Assembly (NCBI GenBank): GCA_013349285.1 | Contig: DUZU01000016.1 | Span: 1 to 61,559 of the forward strand | Length of the DNA stretch: 61,559 nt | DNA from: Deltaproteobacteria bacterium | GTDB taxonomy: Bacteria; Desulfobacterota; Desulfobulbia; Desulfobulbales; Desulfurivibrionaceae | Direction: 5' to 3' | Shown here: positions 27,858 to 35,731 of the stretch, piece after piece | Numbering within the stretch: the stretch's first letter is position 1 | How the letters are laid out: each line of letters starts with the position of its first letter | Notes under the pieces: generated by a model | Seen by the model: only the letters and a program-made list of their open reading frames with translations | What the model was told of the DNA's origin: nothing | Databases searched by the model: none | Program-made: the position numbers and the translations under genes

Positions 27858-29207
27858 TTAATCCTCCAGGCCGTACTTTTCGATTTTCCGATACAGGGTT
27901 CTAAGGCCGATGCCCAGGCGTTTAGCGGTCTTGGTCTTATCGCCGCCGGTTTCATTGAGCACCTCGGTAATGGCGTTTCGCTCCAGCTGTTGAAGCAGGC
28001 CGCCCTCCATGTCGGTGTCGATATCAACGGTTTTGTAGGTCAGGTATTCGGGAATGCTTTCAATGTCGATCACCCCGCTCCGGCTCATGACCACCGCACT
28101 TTCAATGCAGTTGATCAGCTCCCGGATATTGCCGGGCCAGTTGTAATCCTTCATCAATTGGAGGACTTCATCGGTGATGCCGCTGATGGGTTTGCCGTGT
28201 AAGTCTGAAAATTTCCGGATATAGTTTTCGACCAGGGGCCTGATATCTTCCCTTCGCCGCCGTAAAGGCGGCATTTCCAGCTTAACCACCCGGAGCCGGT
28301 AATATAGATCCTCCCGGAATTTTTCTTCTTTAACCAGCTGTTCCAGGTTTTTGTTGGTGGCGGAAATGATCCGGATATCAACCTTGAAGGTTTTGCTGCC
28401 GCCCACCCGCTCAAAGGTTTTTTCCTGGAGAAAGCGAAGCATCTTGACCTGGATCGACATCGGCATGTCGCCGATTTCATCGAGAAACAAGGTGCCGCCG
28501 TCGGCCAGCTCGAAGCGCCCCTTTTTGGTGGAAACCGCACCGGTGAAGGCCCCTTTCTCGTGGCCGAACAGCTCGGATTCCAGGACCCCCTCGGCAAAGG
28601 CGGAACAGTTGACCTTGATGAAAGGACCATGGGCCACCGGGCTGCTGTAATGGATCACATTGGTGATCAACTCCTTGCCGGTACCGGATTCGCCCTCGAT
28701 CAGCACGGTCGCCTTGGTCGCCCCGATCTGGGTGGCGAGTTCGGTGATCCGCCGCATCTCCGGGGAGTTGCCGACCAGGTTGAGGTCGGGCTGGCTCTCT
28801 TTGATCCGTTTTTTGAGGAAGATGTTTTCCTCTTTAAGGCGTTTGTTCTCAAGGGTTTTTTCAATGACCAGCATGAGGCGGTCAACATTGACCGGCTTGG
28901 TGATGTAATCGTAGGCCCCCATCTTCATGGCCTGCACCGCGGTTTCAATGGTGCCCTGACCGGTGATGAAGATTACCGGCAGGGAATTCTCGAGGTTGTT
29001 TATTTCCGCAAGCAGTTCAAGGCCGGACATGGTGGGCATGTCAAGGTCCGACAACACGAGGTCGATTTCTTCCCGGCCCAGGATCTCGAGGGCTTCCCGG
29101 CCGTTTTCGGCGGTGAAGGTGTTGTAGTCATCCTCCAGGGACATGGACAGGGTCTGTCTGGTGATCTGGTCATCGTCAACGACTAAGATTGAAATATTAT
29201 TTTCCAT
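27858..29207 (-). CDS. Sigma-54-dependent response regulator (NtrC family)
   Basis: Three-domain activator of 449 aa. The receiver (about 1-120) carries VVDDD and the phosphoacceptor D54 in LSDLDMP. The AAA+ domain (about 140-370) has Walker A GESGTGKE, an intact GAFTGA loop for contacting sigma-54, and LFLDEIGDM as Walker B. A Fis-type helix-turn-helix ends the protein ([22 protein letters not shown]). It is 70 nt downstream of a histidine kinase gene, its likely partner. A sigma-54 promoter with an upstream palindrome lies about 3 kb away, before three small membrane-protein genes, and is a plausible target. Confidence 0.93.
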   Translation of the reverse strand: MENNISILVVDDDQITRQTLSMSLEDDYNTFTAENGREALEILGREEIDLVLSDLDMPTMSGLELLAEINNLENSLPVIFITGQGTIETAVQAMKMGAYDYITKPVNVDRLMLVIEKTLENKRLKEENIFLKKRIKESQPDLNLVGNSPEMRRITELATQIGATKATVLIEGESGTGKELITNVIHYSSPVAHGPFIKVNCSAFAEGVLESELFGHEKGAFTGAVSTKKGRFELADGGTLFLDEIGDMPMSIQVKMLRFLQEKTFERVGGSKTFKVDIRIISATNKNLEQLVKEEKFREDLYYRLRVVKLEMPPLRRRREDIRPLVENYIRKFSDLHGKPISGITDEVLQLMKDYNWPGNIRELINCIESAVVMSRSGVIDIESIPEYLTYKTVDIDTDMEGGLLQQLERNAITEVLNETGGDKTKTAKRLGIGLRTLYRKIEKYGLED

Positions 29208-29277
29208 GAGCTCTTTTTTCTGAATATTTGTCGCAATTAATCCCCATGGTTGGGGGTATCAGCTTCGTTGCATACAA

Positions 29278-30888
29278 TTAATTTTTAGTGGCCGGCGCCG
29301 GCTGATTGATTTGCACCGGCAGGGCGATTTCGAAAATAGTTGACTCGCCGAGTTCGCTGAAACAGCTGATCCAACCCTGATGATCTTCAATAATTCTTTG
29401 GACGATGGCCAGGCCGAAGCCGAGCCCTTTTTCTTTTTTGGTGAAGAACGGGTCGAATATTTTTTCCAGCTCATCCGGGGCGATGCCGGTGCCGGTGTCC
29501 GCAATGGTGACGATAAAGTATTGTTTTGTGCGATGGGTCTCAATAAATAATTTGCCGCCATCGGGCATGGCGTGGATTGCATTGACGCAGAGGTTGAGCA
29601 GGGCCTGGGTCATTTTTTTCTCATCAAGCATTGAAAGGCCGAGCTTGTCGTCAAGGGAAAGAATGGTTTCGACCCGGGCCTTTTCCGCGGTCTGATCAAT
29701 CATCTGGGCGATGTTGCGGATAATATCGTTCAGATTTTTTTCCTTGAGGTCGGGCGGGGCGAAACGGGCATATTTAACGAATTCGTCCAGGATTTCATTG
29801 ATCCTTACAATTTCATTATCGATGACCGCTGTGACCCGAAGCATATCATTCTTGGTTTTGTCATTCTCCATCTCGCTTTTGTTGATTTTTTTGGTGAGCA
29901 ACTGCAGGTTGAGATAAAGAGAATTGAGCGGGGTCTTGATTTCGTGGTTGACCGTGGTTGCGATTTGGCCGAGGGTGGCGATTTTTTCCATTCGGATCAG
30001 ATCGGCCTGGACCTTTCTCAGCGAGGCATTGGCATCCCGCAACTCGGAGGTTCGCTCCCTTACCTGGCGTTCCAGTTCCCGGTTGAATTCTTCCCGGCGT
30101 TTTTCCTGCTCCTCAAGTTTTTCGGTCATGGTGTTGAAGGAGTCGTACAGGGTGCAGATTTCCGTGGCCGATTCGGTGGCAACCCGAATGGAAAGGTCGC
30201 CCTCGGCAACCTTCTGGGTGGCAAAGGCCAGATTCTTGATGGGGAAGACCGTGTTGCGGGCGAGAATTACATAGCCGACAATGGAGGCAAGGATGCCGAC
30301 CAGGGCGGAGCTCAGGTAAAGAAAGAGGATGAAGTACATCTTGTCGTGGGATTCCTGAACCAGAGAATTAATGAACTCGAGGTGCAACTTCTTCAGTTTC
30401 GCGGCTTGACTCTGGATATTGCTTGCCGATTGTTCAAGCCGAATCAAGGCATGTTGGTCGAGTTTGCCGCTTTGGGCAAAGGCCTCATAGATAAGGTTGA
30501 TCTCGTTCGGCAGATCCTTGAGGTTCGACATCATGTTGTCGAGGATGGCTATTTCCTCGTTGCTGCGTGGTTTGCTAAAGTTGTTACCGCCCTTTTGGTA
30601 AAGGTTGGCCTCGGAGTATACATCTTCAATAATATCGAGGGCATAACCTAAGTAATGTTCGTCAATGTTAATGATTGACTGGTGGACGGCAAAGATCATG
30701 GCGTAGATCTTGTTATTGATCTCGTCTGATTTGGTGACATTGGTGCTTTCTTTCTTCAAGTCGTTGATATTGTGAACAATATCCTTTACCATCAGGATGC
30801 AGACTCCACCCAGGCTCAAGATGGCGAAAACATTCAGGAAAAAAGCAATGATGATATAGTTGCCAAGTTTTTTTCTGGCCGGTTTCAT
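29278..30888 (-). CDS. Sensor histidine kinase, partner of the adjacent NtrC-type regulator
   Basis: Membrane kinase of 536 aa. Two membrane helices (about 10-34 and 195-217) enclose an extracytoplasmic helical domain of about 160 residues that resembles a four-helix-bundle sensor. Then come HAMP (about 215-270), a coiled coil, HisKA with H-box VNHEIKTPLNSLYLNLQLL, and HATPase with LLNLCVNAIHAMPDGG, DTGTGI and GLGFGLAIVQR. The regulator gene follows directly. The signal is unknown. Confidence 0.92.
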   Translation of the reverse strand: MKPARKKLGNYIIIAFFLNVFAILSLGGVCILMVKDIVHNINDLKKESTNVTKSDEINNKIYAMIFAVHQSIINIDEHYLGYALDIIEDVYSEANLYQKGGNNFSKPRSNEEIAILDNMMSNLKDLPNEINLIYEAFAQSGKLDQHALIRLEQSASNIQSQAAKLKKLHLEFINSLVQESHDKMYFILFLYLSSALVGILASIVGYVILARNTVFPIKNLAFATQKVAEGDLSIRVATESATEICTLYDSFNTMTEKLEEQEKRREEFNRELERQVRERTSELRDANASLRKVQADLIRMEKIATLGQIATTVNHEIKTPLNSLYLNLQLLTKKINKSEMENDKTKNDMLRVTAVIDNEIVRINEILDEFVKYARFAPPDLKEKNLNDIIRNIAQMIDQTAEKARVETILSLDDKLGLSMLDEKKMTQALLNLCVNAIHAMPDGGKLFIETHRTKQYFIVTIADTGTGIAPDELEKIFDPFFTKKEKGLGFGLAIVQRIIEDHQGWISCFSELGESTIFEIALPVQINQPAPATKN

Positions 30889-31099
30889 ACGCTGCTCACA
30901 TGGAGATGGATTTAATTCTCAACTTGTTAATCGGTTATTGTACCTTGGTCCCACGGCAGGTCAAAACATTTTCCTGTTTTCGGCAAGAAAGATGATGATA
31001 AAAAACAGTTGCGATCATCGGCTGATGGCTGATCGCAGTCCGGCCCCGCAACTTGCGCCTGCGCTTGTTGCTTTTGTTAGAGGGGATCAACCAGGAAAA

Positions 31100-31132
31100 A
31101 AACGGCAACTGAAGAAGTTTCAGTTGCCGTTT
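31100..31132. terminator. Bidirectional terminator after the small membrane-protein genes
   Basis: A 13-bp stem (AACGGCAACTGAA / TTCAGTTGCCGTT, 5-nt loop) is flanked by A and T runs on both sides, so it can stop transcription from either strand. It lies about 100 nt after the last small gene and before the histidine kinase gene; the rest of 30889-31234 shows no gene. Confidence 0.85.
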
Positions 31133-31234
31133 TTAAGAGGGAGTCGGTTGGGGCTAGGTGCAGTACTTATCAATCAGATATAAGCGAGAAACTTATCGCC
31201 GGCATGTGGGGCGGCCGACTTCTGAAAGTCGATC

Positions 31235-31450
31235 TTACATGCCGCTGATGGCGTTAAACCAACTTGCCGCCAGATTTAAGGGACCACCGGCCACGATAAC
31301 CCCGGCAACGAGACAGCTTAAGGCCCAAGCGCCAACCAGGCCGATCGCCATTGCGCCGACCCCGACCGCGGTCCCCTGGAGAATATCAGTGCCGACGCCA
31401 TCGGTTACGATTACGTTGCTGTGTTGTCTGGTTCTGGTGGTATTTTTCAT
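31235..31450 (-). CDS. Small membrane protein, paralogue 3 of 3
   Basis: Predicted 71-aa protein. A polar, Thr/Asn-rich N-terminus (about 28 residues) precedes a long Gly/Ala-rich hydrophobic segment containing AWALSCLVAGV, then a loop and the C-terminal ASWFNAISGM. The two genes upstream encode relatives sharing the WAxxCL core and the W-x-x-A-x-x-G-[ML] ending. The ATG at 31450 follows AGGAG; a longer start would add six residues. I do not recognise the family. No enzymatic motif is present; the single Cys in the hydrophobic segment is shared by all three. Confidence 0.7.
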   Translation of the reverse strand: MKNTTRTRQHSNVIVTDGVGTDILQGTAVGVGAMAIGLVGAWALSCLVAGVIVAGGPLNLAASWFNAISGM

Positions 31451-31489
31451 GGTCGGCTCTCCTGGCAAATGGTTATTGGGAGGGGAATT

Positions 31490-31699
31490 TTATAATCCGG
31501 CAACGGCGGTGAACCAGCCTTTAATCAAGCCTATCGGGCCGGCGACATAGGCGGCGGAAATCAGGCAGGAAACGGCCCAGATCCCGATGATGGCGGATAC
31601 GCCGCCGATTACGGCAACGCTGCCTTTGGCGATTACGTTAACGCCGGTCTGGGTGGTTGCGGTTGCTTTGGTGGTAGTCTTGGTTGTTGAGCTATTCAT
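31490..31699 (-). CDS. Small membrane protein, paralogue 2 of 3
   Basis: Predicted 69-aa protein. Its N-terminus is Thr-rich (MNSSTTKTTTKATATTQ), then VIAKGSVAVIGGVSAIIGIW leads into AVSCLISAAYVAGP and the ending GWFTAVAGL. It matches its two neighbours in layout, length and ending. The ATG at 31699 has GGGAG upstream. It lies about 40 nt from paralogue 3. Family and function are not recognised. Confidence 0.7.
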   Translation of the reverse strand: MNSSTTKTTTKATATTQTGVNVIAKGSVAVIGGVSAIIGIWAVSCLISAAYVAGPIGLIKGWFTAVAGL

Positions 31700-31746
31700 T
31701 GTTATCTCCCTCTTAAGGATCATGGTGGATAATGTTGATATCTTGG

Positions 31747-31983
31747 TTACATACCGGTTATTGCGTGGACCCAGTTGCTGACCATGGCCAGGGGGGTGCT
31801 GTTGCTACTGAGCATGGCGCCGACTAAACAGGCAACGGCCCAGAGTCCGATAATCGCCGAAACAACGCCCATCGAAATGACGACGCCCTTGGACAGGCTG
31901 TCGATGCCGGTAGCGGTTGCACGGGCATGCTCTCTGCTCACTTCTCTGTTTTTCGTTTTGCTTGCTGAGTAGTTTTGTTTCAT
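31747..31983 (-). CDS. Small membrane protein, paralogue 1 of 3 (promoter-proximal)
   Basis: Predicted 78-aa protein. A charged N-terminus (KQNYSASKTKNREVSREHAR) is followed by the hydrophobic VVSAIIGLWAVACLVGAML segment and the ending NWVHAITGM. It is about half identical to paralogue 2 over the hydrophobic part. GGGGTG lies five to six bases before the ATG. The gene is first behind the sigma-54 promoter, whose expected transcript start is about 40 nt upstream. Function unknown. Confidence 0.7.
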   Translation of the reverse strand: MKQNYSASKTKNREVSREHARATATGIDSLSKGVVISMGVVSAIIGLWAVACLVGAMLSSNSTPLAMVSNWVHAITGM

Positions 31984-32032
31984 CTTGACACCCCCGGGTT
32001 GAAATCTTGTTTCGTTGTTTGTTTTTTCTATA

Positions 32033-32050
32033 TTGCCAGAAGCGTGCCAA
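32033..32050 (-). promoter_or_regulatory. Sigma-54 (RpoN) promoter of the small membrane-protein operon
   Basis: On the minus strand the sequence is TTGGCACGCTTCTGGCAA. The -24 element TGGCACG is perfect, the -12 reads TGGCA instead of TTGCA, and GG and GC are exactly ten bases apart. The first small gene starts about 50 bases downstream. Confidence 0.75.
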
Positions 32051-32112
32051 CATTTTATTTTATTGTTAAATCAGTTAGTTGGCTGTTTGAGGGGTTGGCC
32101 GGCATGCCAAAC

Positions 32113-32146
32113 TGACACGTTATTTTGTCATTTTGACAAAATGTCA
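32113..32146. promoter_or_regulatory. Palindromic upstream activator site candidate
   Basis: A perfect palindrome, TTTTGTCA-TTT-TGACAAAA (32123-32141), is nested inside an outer TGACA / TGTCA pair (32113-32117 and 32142-32146). It lies 60-95 bases upstream of the -24 element, a normal distance for an NtrC-type enhancer site. The neighbouring response regulator is the natural candidate to bind it; that is inference. Confidence 0.55.
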
Positions 32147-32231
32147 GGCGCCGGCAGTGGCTTATCAGCTAAAGTTACAAGCCTTGAAGTTTAGCGGCGG
32201 GTTTTCCGGGGCGCTGGACCGGAAACAGAAA

Positions 32232-32261
32232 AGGGTCGCATGGTATAAACCATGCGACCCT
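32232..32261 (-). terminator. Terminator of the tRNA-Arg gene
   Basis: A perfect 13-bp stem (AGGGTCGCATGGT / ACCATGCGACCCT, 4-nt loop) follows the tRNA on the minus strand and is followed by TTTCTGTTT. Confidence 0.8.
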
Positions 32262-32272
32262 CTATTCTTCTA

Positions 32273-32348
32273 TGGTGCCCCCGGCATGAATCGAACATGC
32301 GACACCAGGATTAGGAATCCTGTGCTCTATCCACTGAGCTACGGGGGC
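32273..32348 (-). tRNA. tRNA-Arg(CCT)
   Basis: The minus-strand sequence folds as a standard cloverleaf: acceptor GCCCCCG / CGGGGGC, D-arm with AGCTCAGTGGATAGAGC, anticodon stem CAGGA / TCCTG around the loop TTCCTAA (anticodon CCT, reads AGG), and T-arm with GTTCGATTC. The discriminator is A and the CCA tail is encoded (32273-32275). Its promoter and terminator are both visible. Confidence 0.96.
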
Positions 32349-32377
32349 AAATCTCTGTAAAGCCTTATGTAGCAAGG

Positions 32378-32406
32378 GTTATAGTCGATTGGCAAAAAAA
32401 GGTCAA
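32378..32406 (-). promoter_or_regulatory. Sigma-70 promoter of tRNA-Arg
   Basis: On the minus strand TTGACC (32401-32406) and TATAAC (32378-32383) are separated by exactly 17 bases. Transcription would start about 25 bases before the tRNA 5' end. Confidence 0.8.
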
Positions 32407-32888
32407 CACCCATTTTTGATCCTAAAAGGGGTGTTTTAGAACAAAAAACTATTTTCTGGCCGCAAATTTTTAAAGTTAGACCTGGCAACCCTGCCGCATG
32501 TCTTTGCTTCTGTGACCGGCAATTCTATCCTCCTCGGCATCAGAACTCCTAGCTTTTTCAGGGCGGGGGGTGCTGATTGTTATATCTGTTAAGTTGATTC
32601 AGTATGGTATGGTTTTTTAGCGGTGGTTGAATTGGTTGGAGATATGTTGACCATCATAACTAACGGGGCTCGCCTTGTTAAAAATGTTTTGAGTTGGATG
32701 ATTACAAAACAGTTCAATCAATATAATAGATATCGGGGAAAGGCAGGAAAAGCTTGCGGCGACACCGGCCGGGTTTGGCCTTTGCGCTGTGTCTGTCTAT
32801 CAACGATAATGTGCACAATAGGCGGAACTCTTGATGCCGATAATCAGAATAACCTCTGCAGGTTAAGTTGAGAACCAACCGTTGGGAC
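32407..32888. other. Intergenic region with no recognised feature
   Basis: Between the tRNA promoter and the DUF2784 gene. A plus-strand open frame (about 32623-32871) has low-complexity, unconvincing composition and no clear ribosome-binding site. I see no repeat, RNA or operator here. Confidence 0.4.
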
Positions 32889-33308
32889 ATGGAAAAAATG
32901 AGCTATCCTATTCTCGCCGACCTCGTGCTTGTTGTGCATGTGACCTTCGTCCTCTTTGTGGTCGGAGGCTTTCTCGCGGTCGTCCTCGGAGGTTGCTTTC
33001 ACTGGCAATGGGTCAAGAATTTTAGATTCAGGCTGGCGCATGTCGTCGCCATCCTTGTCGTTGTCCTGCAGTCATGGTTGGGTCATTTTTGTCCGTTGAC
33101 TACTTGGGAAATGCAATTACGAATAAAAGAGGGCGGCCCAACCTACCATGACACATTCATCGCCCACTGGCTTCACGAGCTTTTTTTCTTTGAGGCATCC
33201 CCTTGGGTTTTTACGGTTTGTTATACGCTGTTTGGGGGCGCAGTCCTTGTCGGGTGGTTTCTTGTCCCTCCCCGCCGGTCGAGGCGCAAGTCACCGAAAA
33301 GCTCCTAA
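32889..33308 (+). CDS. DUF2784 family membrane protein
   Basis: A 139-aa protein with about three to four membrane segments. The N-terminus (PILADLVLVVHVTFVLFVVGG) and the central QSWLGHFCPLTTWE and later FIAHWLHELFFF stretches match DUF2784 proteins, which carry conserved His and Cys residues of unknown role. The C-terminus is strongly basic (PPRRSRRKSPKSS). Three starts are possible; I chose the ATG at 32889, with another ATG three codons later at 32898. It stands alone. Function unknown. Confidence 0.8.
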   Translation: MEKMSYPILADLVLVVHVTFVLFVVGGFLAVVLGGCFHWQWVKNFRFRLAHVVAILVVVLQSWLGHFCPLTTWEMQLRIKEGGPTYHDTFIAHWLHELFFFEASPWVFTVCYTLFGGAVLVGWFLVPPRRSRRKSPKSS

Positions 33309-33606
33309 CGGCAGCGATGCCACCCGCTTGGCAGGGCCGTCTGGTTTTTTGCTACGTTGCAAAGATCTTGACCGATGCACCCAATAAAAACCTGACCGTT
33401 TTTTGATTTTTTTTGTTGGCAAAACTCTGGTTGTCGATTTATGTCCTATCAAATCCTGTGATTTAACGAATTGGTTGCAGGGGGGGAGCTTGACCTGATA
33501 TGAGTTGAGCAAAAGTCAAAGGCAGATCTGCCCTTCTGTTGCCTGCTGTCTATAAACTATTGGTCTATTCTGTCTAGTACACTGTCGAGCCCCAAAAAAC
33601 ATTGAC

Positions 33607-33637
33607 AATCTTGCAACTATATACTAGTTGCAAGATT
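33607..33637 (+). promoter_or_regulatory. Operator-like palindrome before the HicA-like gene
   Basis: A perfect inverted repeat (AATCTTGCAACTA / TAGTTGCAAGATT, 5-nt spacer) ends 23 bases before the toxin-like gene. TTGACA lies at its left edge (33602-33607). HicB-type antitoxins usually repress their own promoter, so this is the likely autoregulatory site. The rest of the 33309-33660 gap shows no gene. Confidence 0.6.
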
Positions 33638-33660
33638 TGCTTTCGCCGTGGTAGGATTTA

Positions 33661-33915
33661 ATGTCCAAAAAAGAAAAACTATTGGCAAAACTTTGTGCCA
33701 ACCCGGCACCGAAAGATTTTCCATGGGACGACCTTGTCACGCTAATGGGCTACTATGGGTTTTGCAATACATGCGGTGGCGGTTCACACTATATGTTTGA
33801 ACATACGAGCGGTTTTCGCTTTAGAATGTCAAAAACCCACCCGACAGGAATATTAAAAGCTTACCAGGTTCGCGACGCAAAAAAAGCACTTAGACATATA
33901 GGGGTTATCTCATGA
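33661..33915 (+). CDS. hicA: HicA-like toxin (predicted mRNA interferase)
   Basis: An 84-aa protein with the HicA layout: an N-terminal helix (KKEKLLAKLCANPAPKDFPW), then FCNTCGGGSHYMFEH, where the GGGSHY motif supplies the catalytic His of this double-stranded RNA-binding-like fold. It ends with YQVRDAKKALRHIG. A TAGGA site precedes the ATG. It overlaps the next gene by four bases (ATGA). The region is AT-richer than its surroundings. Confidence 0.82.
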   Translation: MSKKEKLLAKLCANPAPKDFPWDDLVTLMGYYGFCNTCGGGSHYMFEHTSGFRFRMSKTHPTGILKAYQVRDAKKALRHIGVIS

Positions 33916-34370
33916 ACAAGCTTACCTATAAAGGTTATACAGGCATAATTGAAGCAAGCATCGAAGATGGTTGCCTGCATGGTAAAATTCTTTTTATTGA
34001 AGATTTAATCACTTACGAAGGTAATACCGTCGAAGATATCAACAATTCTTTTAAGGAGGCAGTTGACCATTACCTTAACTATTGCGAAGAAACAGGAAAA
34101 CCAGCAAACAAACCTTACAGTGGCACCTTTAACGTAAGAGTTGGGCAAGAGCTTCACCGAAAAGCTGTTGAGGTGGCATATTATCGTGACATTACGCTAA
34201 ATGAATTTGTCGCGCAGTCAATTAAGGCAGCTATAGAACAACAGGGTATTATAAAACTTGAACATACTCACCATCACAATATCACTATAACTGATAACCA
34301 GACACCAACTACTGTTGTTGCAACTATGGACCAACCGATTGCTTGGGAGACTCTAAATGCAATCAACTGA
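33912..34370 (+). CDS. hicB: HicB-like antitoxin
   Basis: A 152-aa partner of the HicA-like toxin. The N-terminal part (LTYKGYTGIIEASIEDGCLHG, then FIEDLITYEGNTVEDI) is the degenerate RNase H-like HicB fold with the usual FKEAVDHYL helix. The C-terminal part (about 75-115; FNVRVGQELHRKAVEVAY, ITLNEFVAQSI) looks like a ribbon-helix-helix DNA-binding domain. A His-rich tail follows. It overlaps the toxin by four bases, and the third gene overlaps its end by 14 bases. Confidence 0.82.
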   Translation: MNKLTYKGYTGIIEASIEDGCLHGKILFIEDLITYEGNTVEDINNSFKEAVDHYLNYCEETGKPANKPYSGTFNVRVGQELHRKAVEVAYYRDITLNEFVAQSIKAAIEQQGIIKLEHTHHHNITITDNQTPTTVVATMDQPIAWETLNAIN

Positions 34371-34650
34371 AAAAGATACGGATTTAATAGCTGATTTTTC
34401 GCTTGGCGAATTGACGGAAATACTGATTAAAAATAAAGGGTTACATGAGGGGCTTTACAATTTGGCAGTTCAGTTTCAAGTAGCTTTTGGTGCAGTGGGT
34501 CCGTCCCCAGAATCGACATGCCCAGGTGCTATGATGGGGATTTCACGCATTGGTCTGTCAAAGACTGAAGAAGGGAAAAAAAATATACACACTGTAAATG
34601 CTGCTGAAGTCAATCCTGCACCTAAAAAGAAAGTTAAAAAGAAGGTGTAA
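34357..34650 (+). CDS. Hypothetical protein, third gene of the HicAB-like operon
   Basis: A 97-aa protein. The N-terminal part is acidic and helical. The middle has a Gly/Pro-rich stretch (FGAVGPSPESTCPGAMMG followed by ISRIGLS), and the tail is strongly basic (PAPKKKVKKKV). Its start lies inside hicB (14-bp overlap), so it is translated as part of the toxin-antitoxin transcript. I do not recognise the family; it may be a chaperone or accessory to the pair, but nothing in the sequence shows it. Confidence 0.65.
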   Translation: MQSTEKDTDLIADFSLGELTEILIKNKGLHEGLYNLAVQFQVAFGAVGPSPESTCPGAMMGISRIGLSKTEEGKKNIHTVNAAEVNPAPKKKVKKKV

Positions 34651-34675
34651 AAAGATGTGGCCCCGGAAATTTGAG

Positions 34676-34723
34676 GATCTAGAGGTAGCTCATTGTTTAA
34701 TTGTTTAACGTCCCCTTAGCCAC
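34676..34723. repeat. Palindromic repeat element, short copy
   Basis: Contains GATCTAGAGG, GTTTAATTGTTTAACG and CGTCCCCTTAGCCAC in that order. The same left half and a similar right end recur in the long copy at 36604-36709. The ends CTAGAGG and CCCCTTAG are roughly inverted. It lies between the HicAB-like operon and the AraC gene. Confidence 0.6.
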
Positions 34724-34738
34724 ATAATTGAAATTTAA

Positions 34739-35635
34739 ATGCAAATAATGCCCACCAATATGGAGTGCAAAACACTCAAAGTTCCCGGAGGCCTTGAGAA
34801 GCCACCCTACCTTTTAAGCGCGTTAAGGTCGGAAGGTTTAACTGTTGTTCAGTCTTGCAGTTATGTGGCAGTGAAAACAGGCATCATGTTTCTAGAAGAA
34901 CATTTATTGTTGGTTGTGTTGAAAGGCACGTATGTTATTCGTTTTGGCAAACAGGAATATACTCTTAAGAAAAATCAAATGGTGCTGTTAAGCAAATCCA
35001 TAGTGGTTGAGTACGAAAAATCCGGTGACCCAGTGCATGGTAACACCTCTGAGTGCATGATGTTTTTTTTGAAAGATGACTTTGTGAGGGAATTTGTAAG
35101 AAAAATTGATCTACCAGCAAAAAATCTGGAACAATTATCTCCAATTTTAGTAAATAACATGACCCAGAGGCTAATTGGATTTATTCAATCATTACTCCCC
35201 TATTTCAATGAACCTGACAAAATTGACTCCGGACTGATCGAACTAAAGATGCTTGAACTTCTTTACGGTATCACTCACACAGATCGAAAACTACTGCAAC
35301 AACTTTTGCAGCTAGATAAGCAAGCGACCTGTGACATCAGTCAAGTTGTTGAGGAGAATTACTTAAGCCCTGTTTCCATTAGTGACCTAGCATATTTATC
35401 CGGGCGTAGTCTATCAAGTTTTAAAAGAGATTTTAAGTCTACCTACAATATCCCCCCTTCTCGTTGGCTTCGTCAACGGCGCCTACGTAAGGCCAAGGAA
35501 TTACTATCCAATACTGATATGTCTGTTACAGACGTTTGCTACATTACTGGGTTTGAGAGTGTGTCACATTTTTCAAAGGTGTATAAATCGTTCTATGGCC
35601 ACCCACCATCATTACAAAGAAGACAATTGGCCTAA
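34739..35635 (+). CDS. AraC-family transcriptional regulator
   Basis: 298 aa. The C-terminal third (about 195-295) is a two-HTH AraC/XylS domain: ISDLAYLSGRSLSSFKRDF, then TDVCYITGFESVSHFSKVYK and the closing FYGHPPS. The N-terminal part is a cupin-like ligand-sensing domain (LLLVVLKGTYVIRFGKQEY, LKKNQMVLLSKS). An SDR gene follows on the same strand, so regulator and target may be paired. The start has a weak ribosome-binding site. The codon choice and base composition are AT-rich compared with flanking genes. Confidence 0.9.
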   Translation: MQIMPTNMECKTLKVPGGLEKPPYLLSALRSEGLTVVQSCSYVAVKTGIMFLEEHLLLVVLKGTYVIRFGKQEYTLKKNQMVLLSKSIVVEYEKSGDPVHGNTSECMMFFLKDDFVREFVRKIDLPAKNLEQLSPILVNNMTQRLIGFIQSLLPYFNEPDKIDSGLIELKMLELLYGITHTDRKLLQQLLQLDKQATCDISQVVEENYLSPVSISDLAYLSGRSLSSFKRDFKSTYNIPPSRWLRQRRLRKAKELLSNTDMSVTDVCYITGFESVSHFSKVYKSFYGHPPSLQRRQLA

Positions 35636-35731
35636 ATGAACAATAATTTTGACCTGCCCAGAAAAGTATTTTTTTGCCGGAGCGACTATTTTCTCAGTAC
35701 TAGTTTTCATTAAATGAAAGGAGAAAATAGC

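Noticed and set aside
32232-32348. A second, truncated tRNA suggested by GGTCGCATG shared between the hairpin and the tRNA T-arm
   Set aside because: The shared bases are short and the hairpin is a perfect stem followed by T residues, so it is explained as the tRNA terminator.
32623-32871. Plus-strand 82-codon frame before the DUF2784 gene
   Set aside because: Mixed, non-protein-like composition, no good ribosome-binding site, no hydrophobic or motif pattern.
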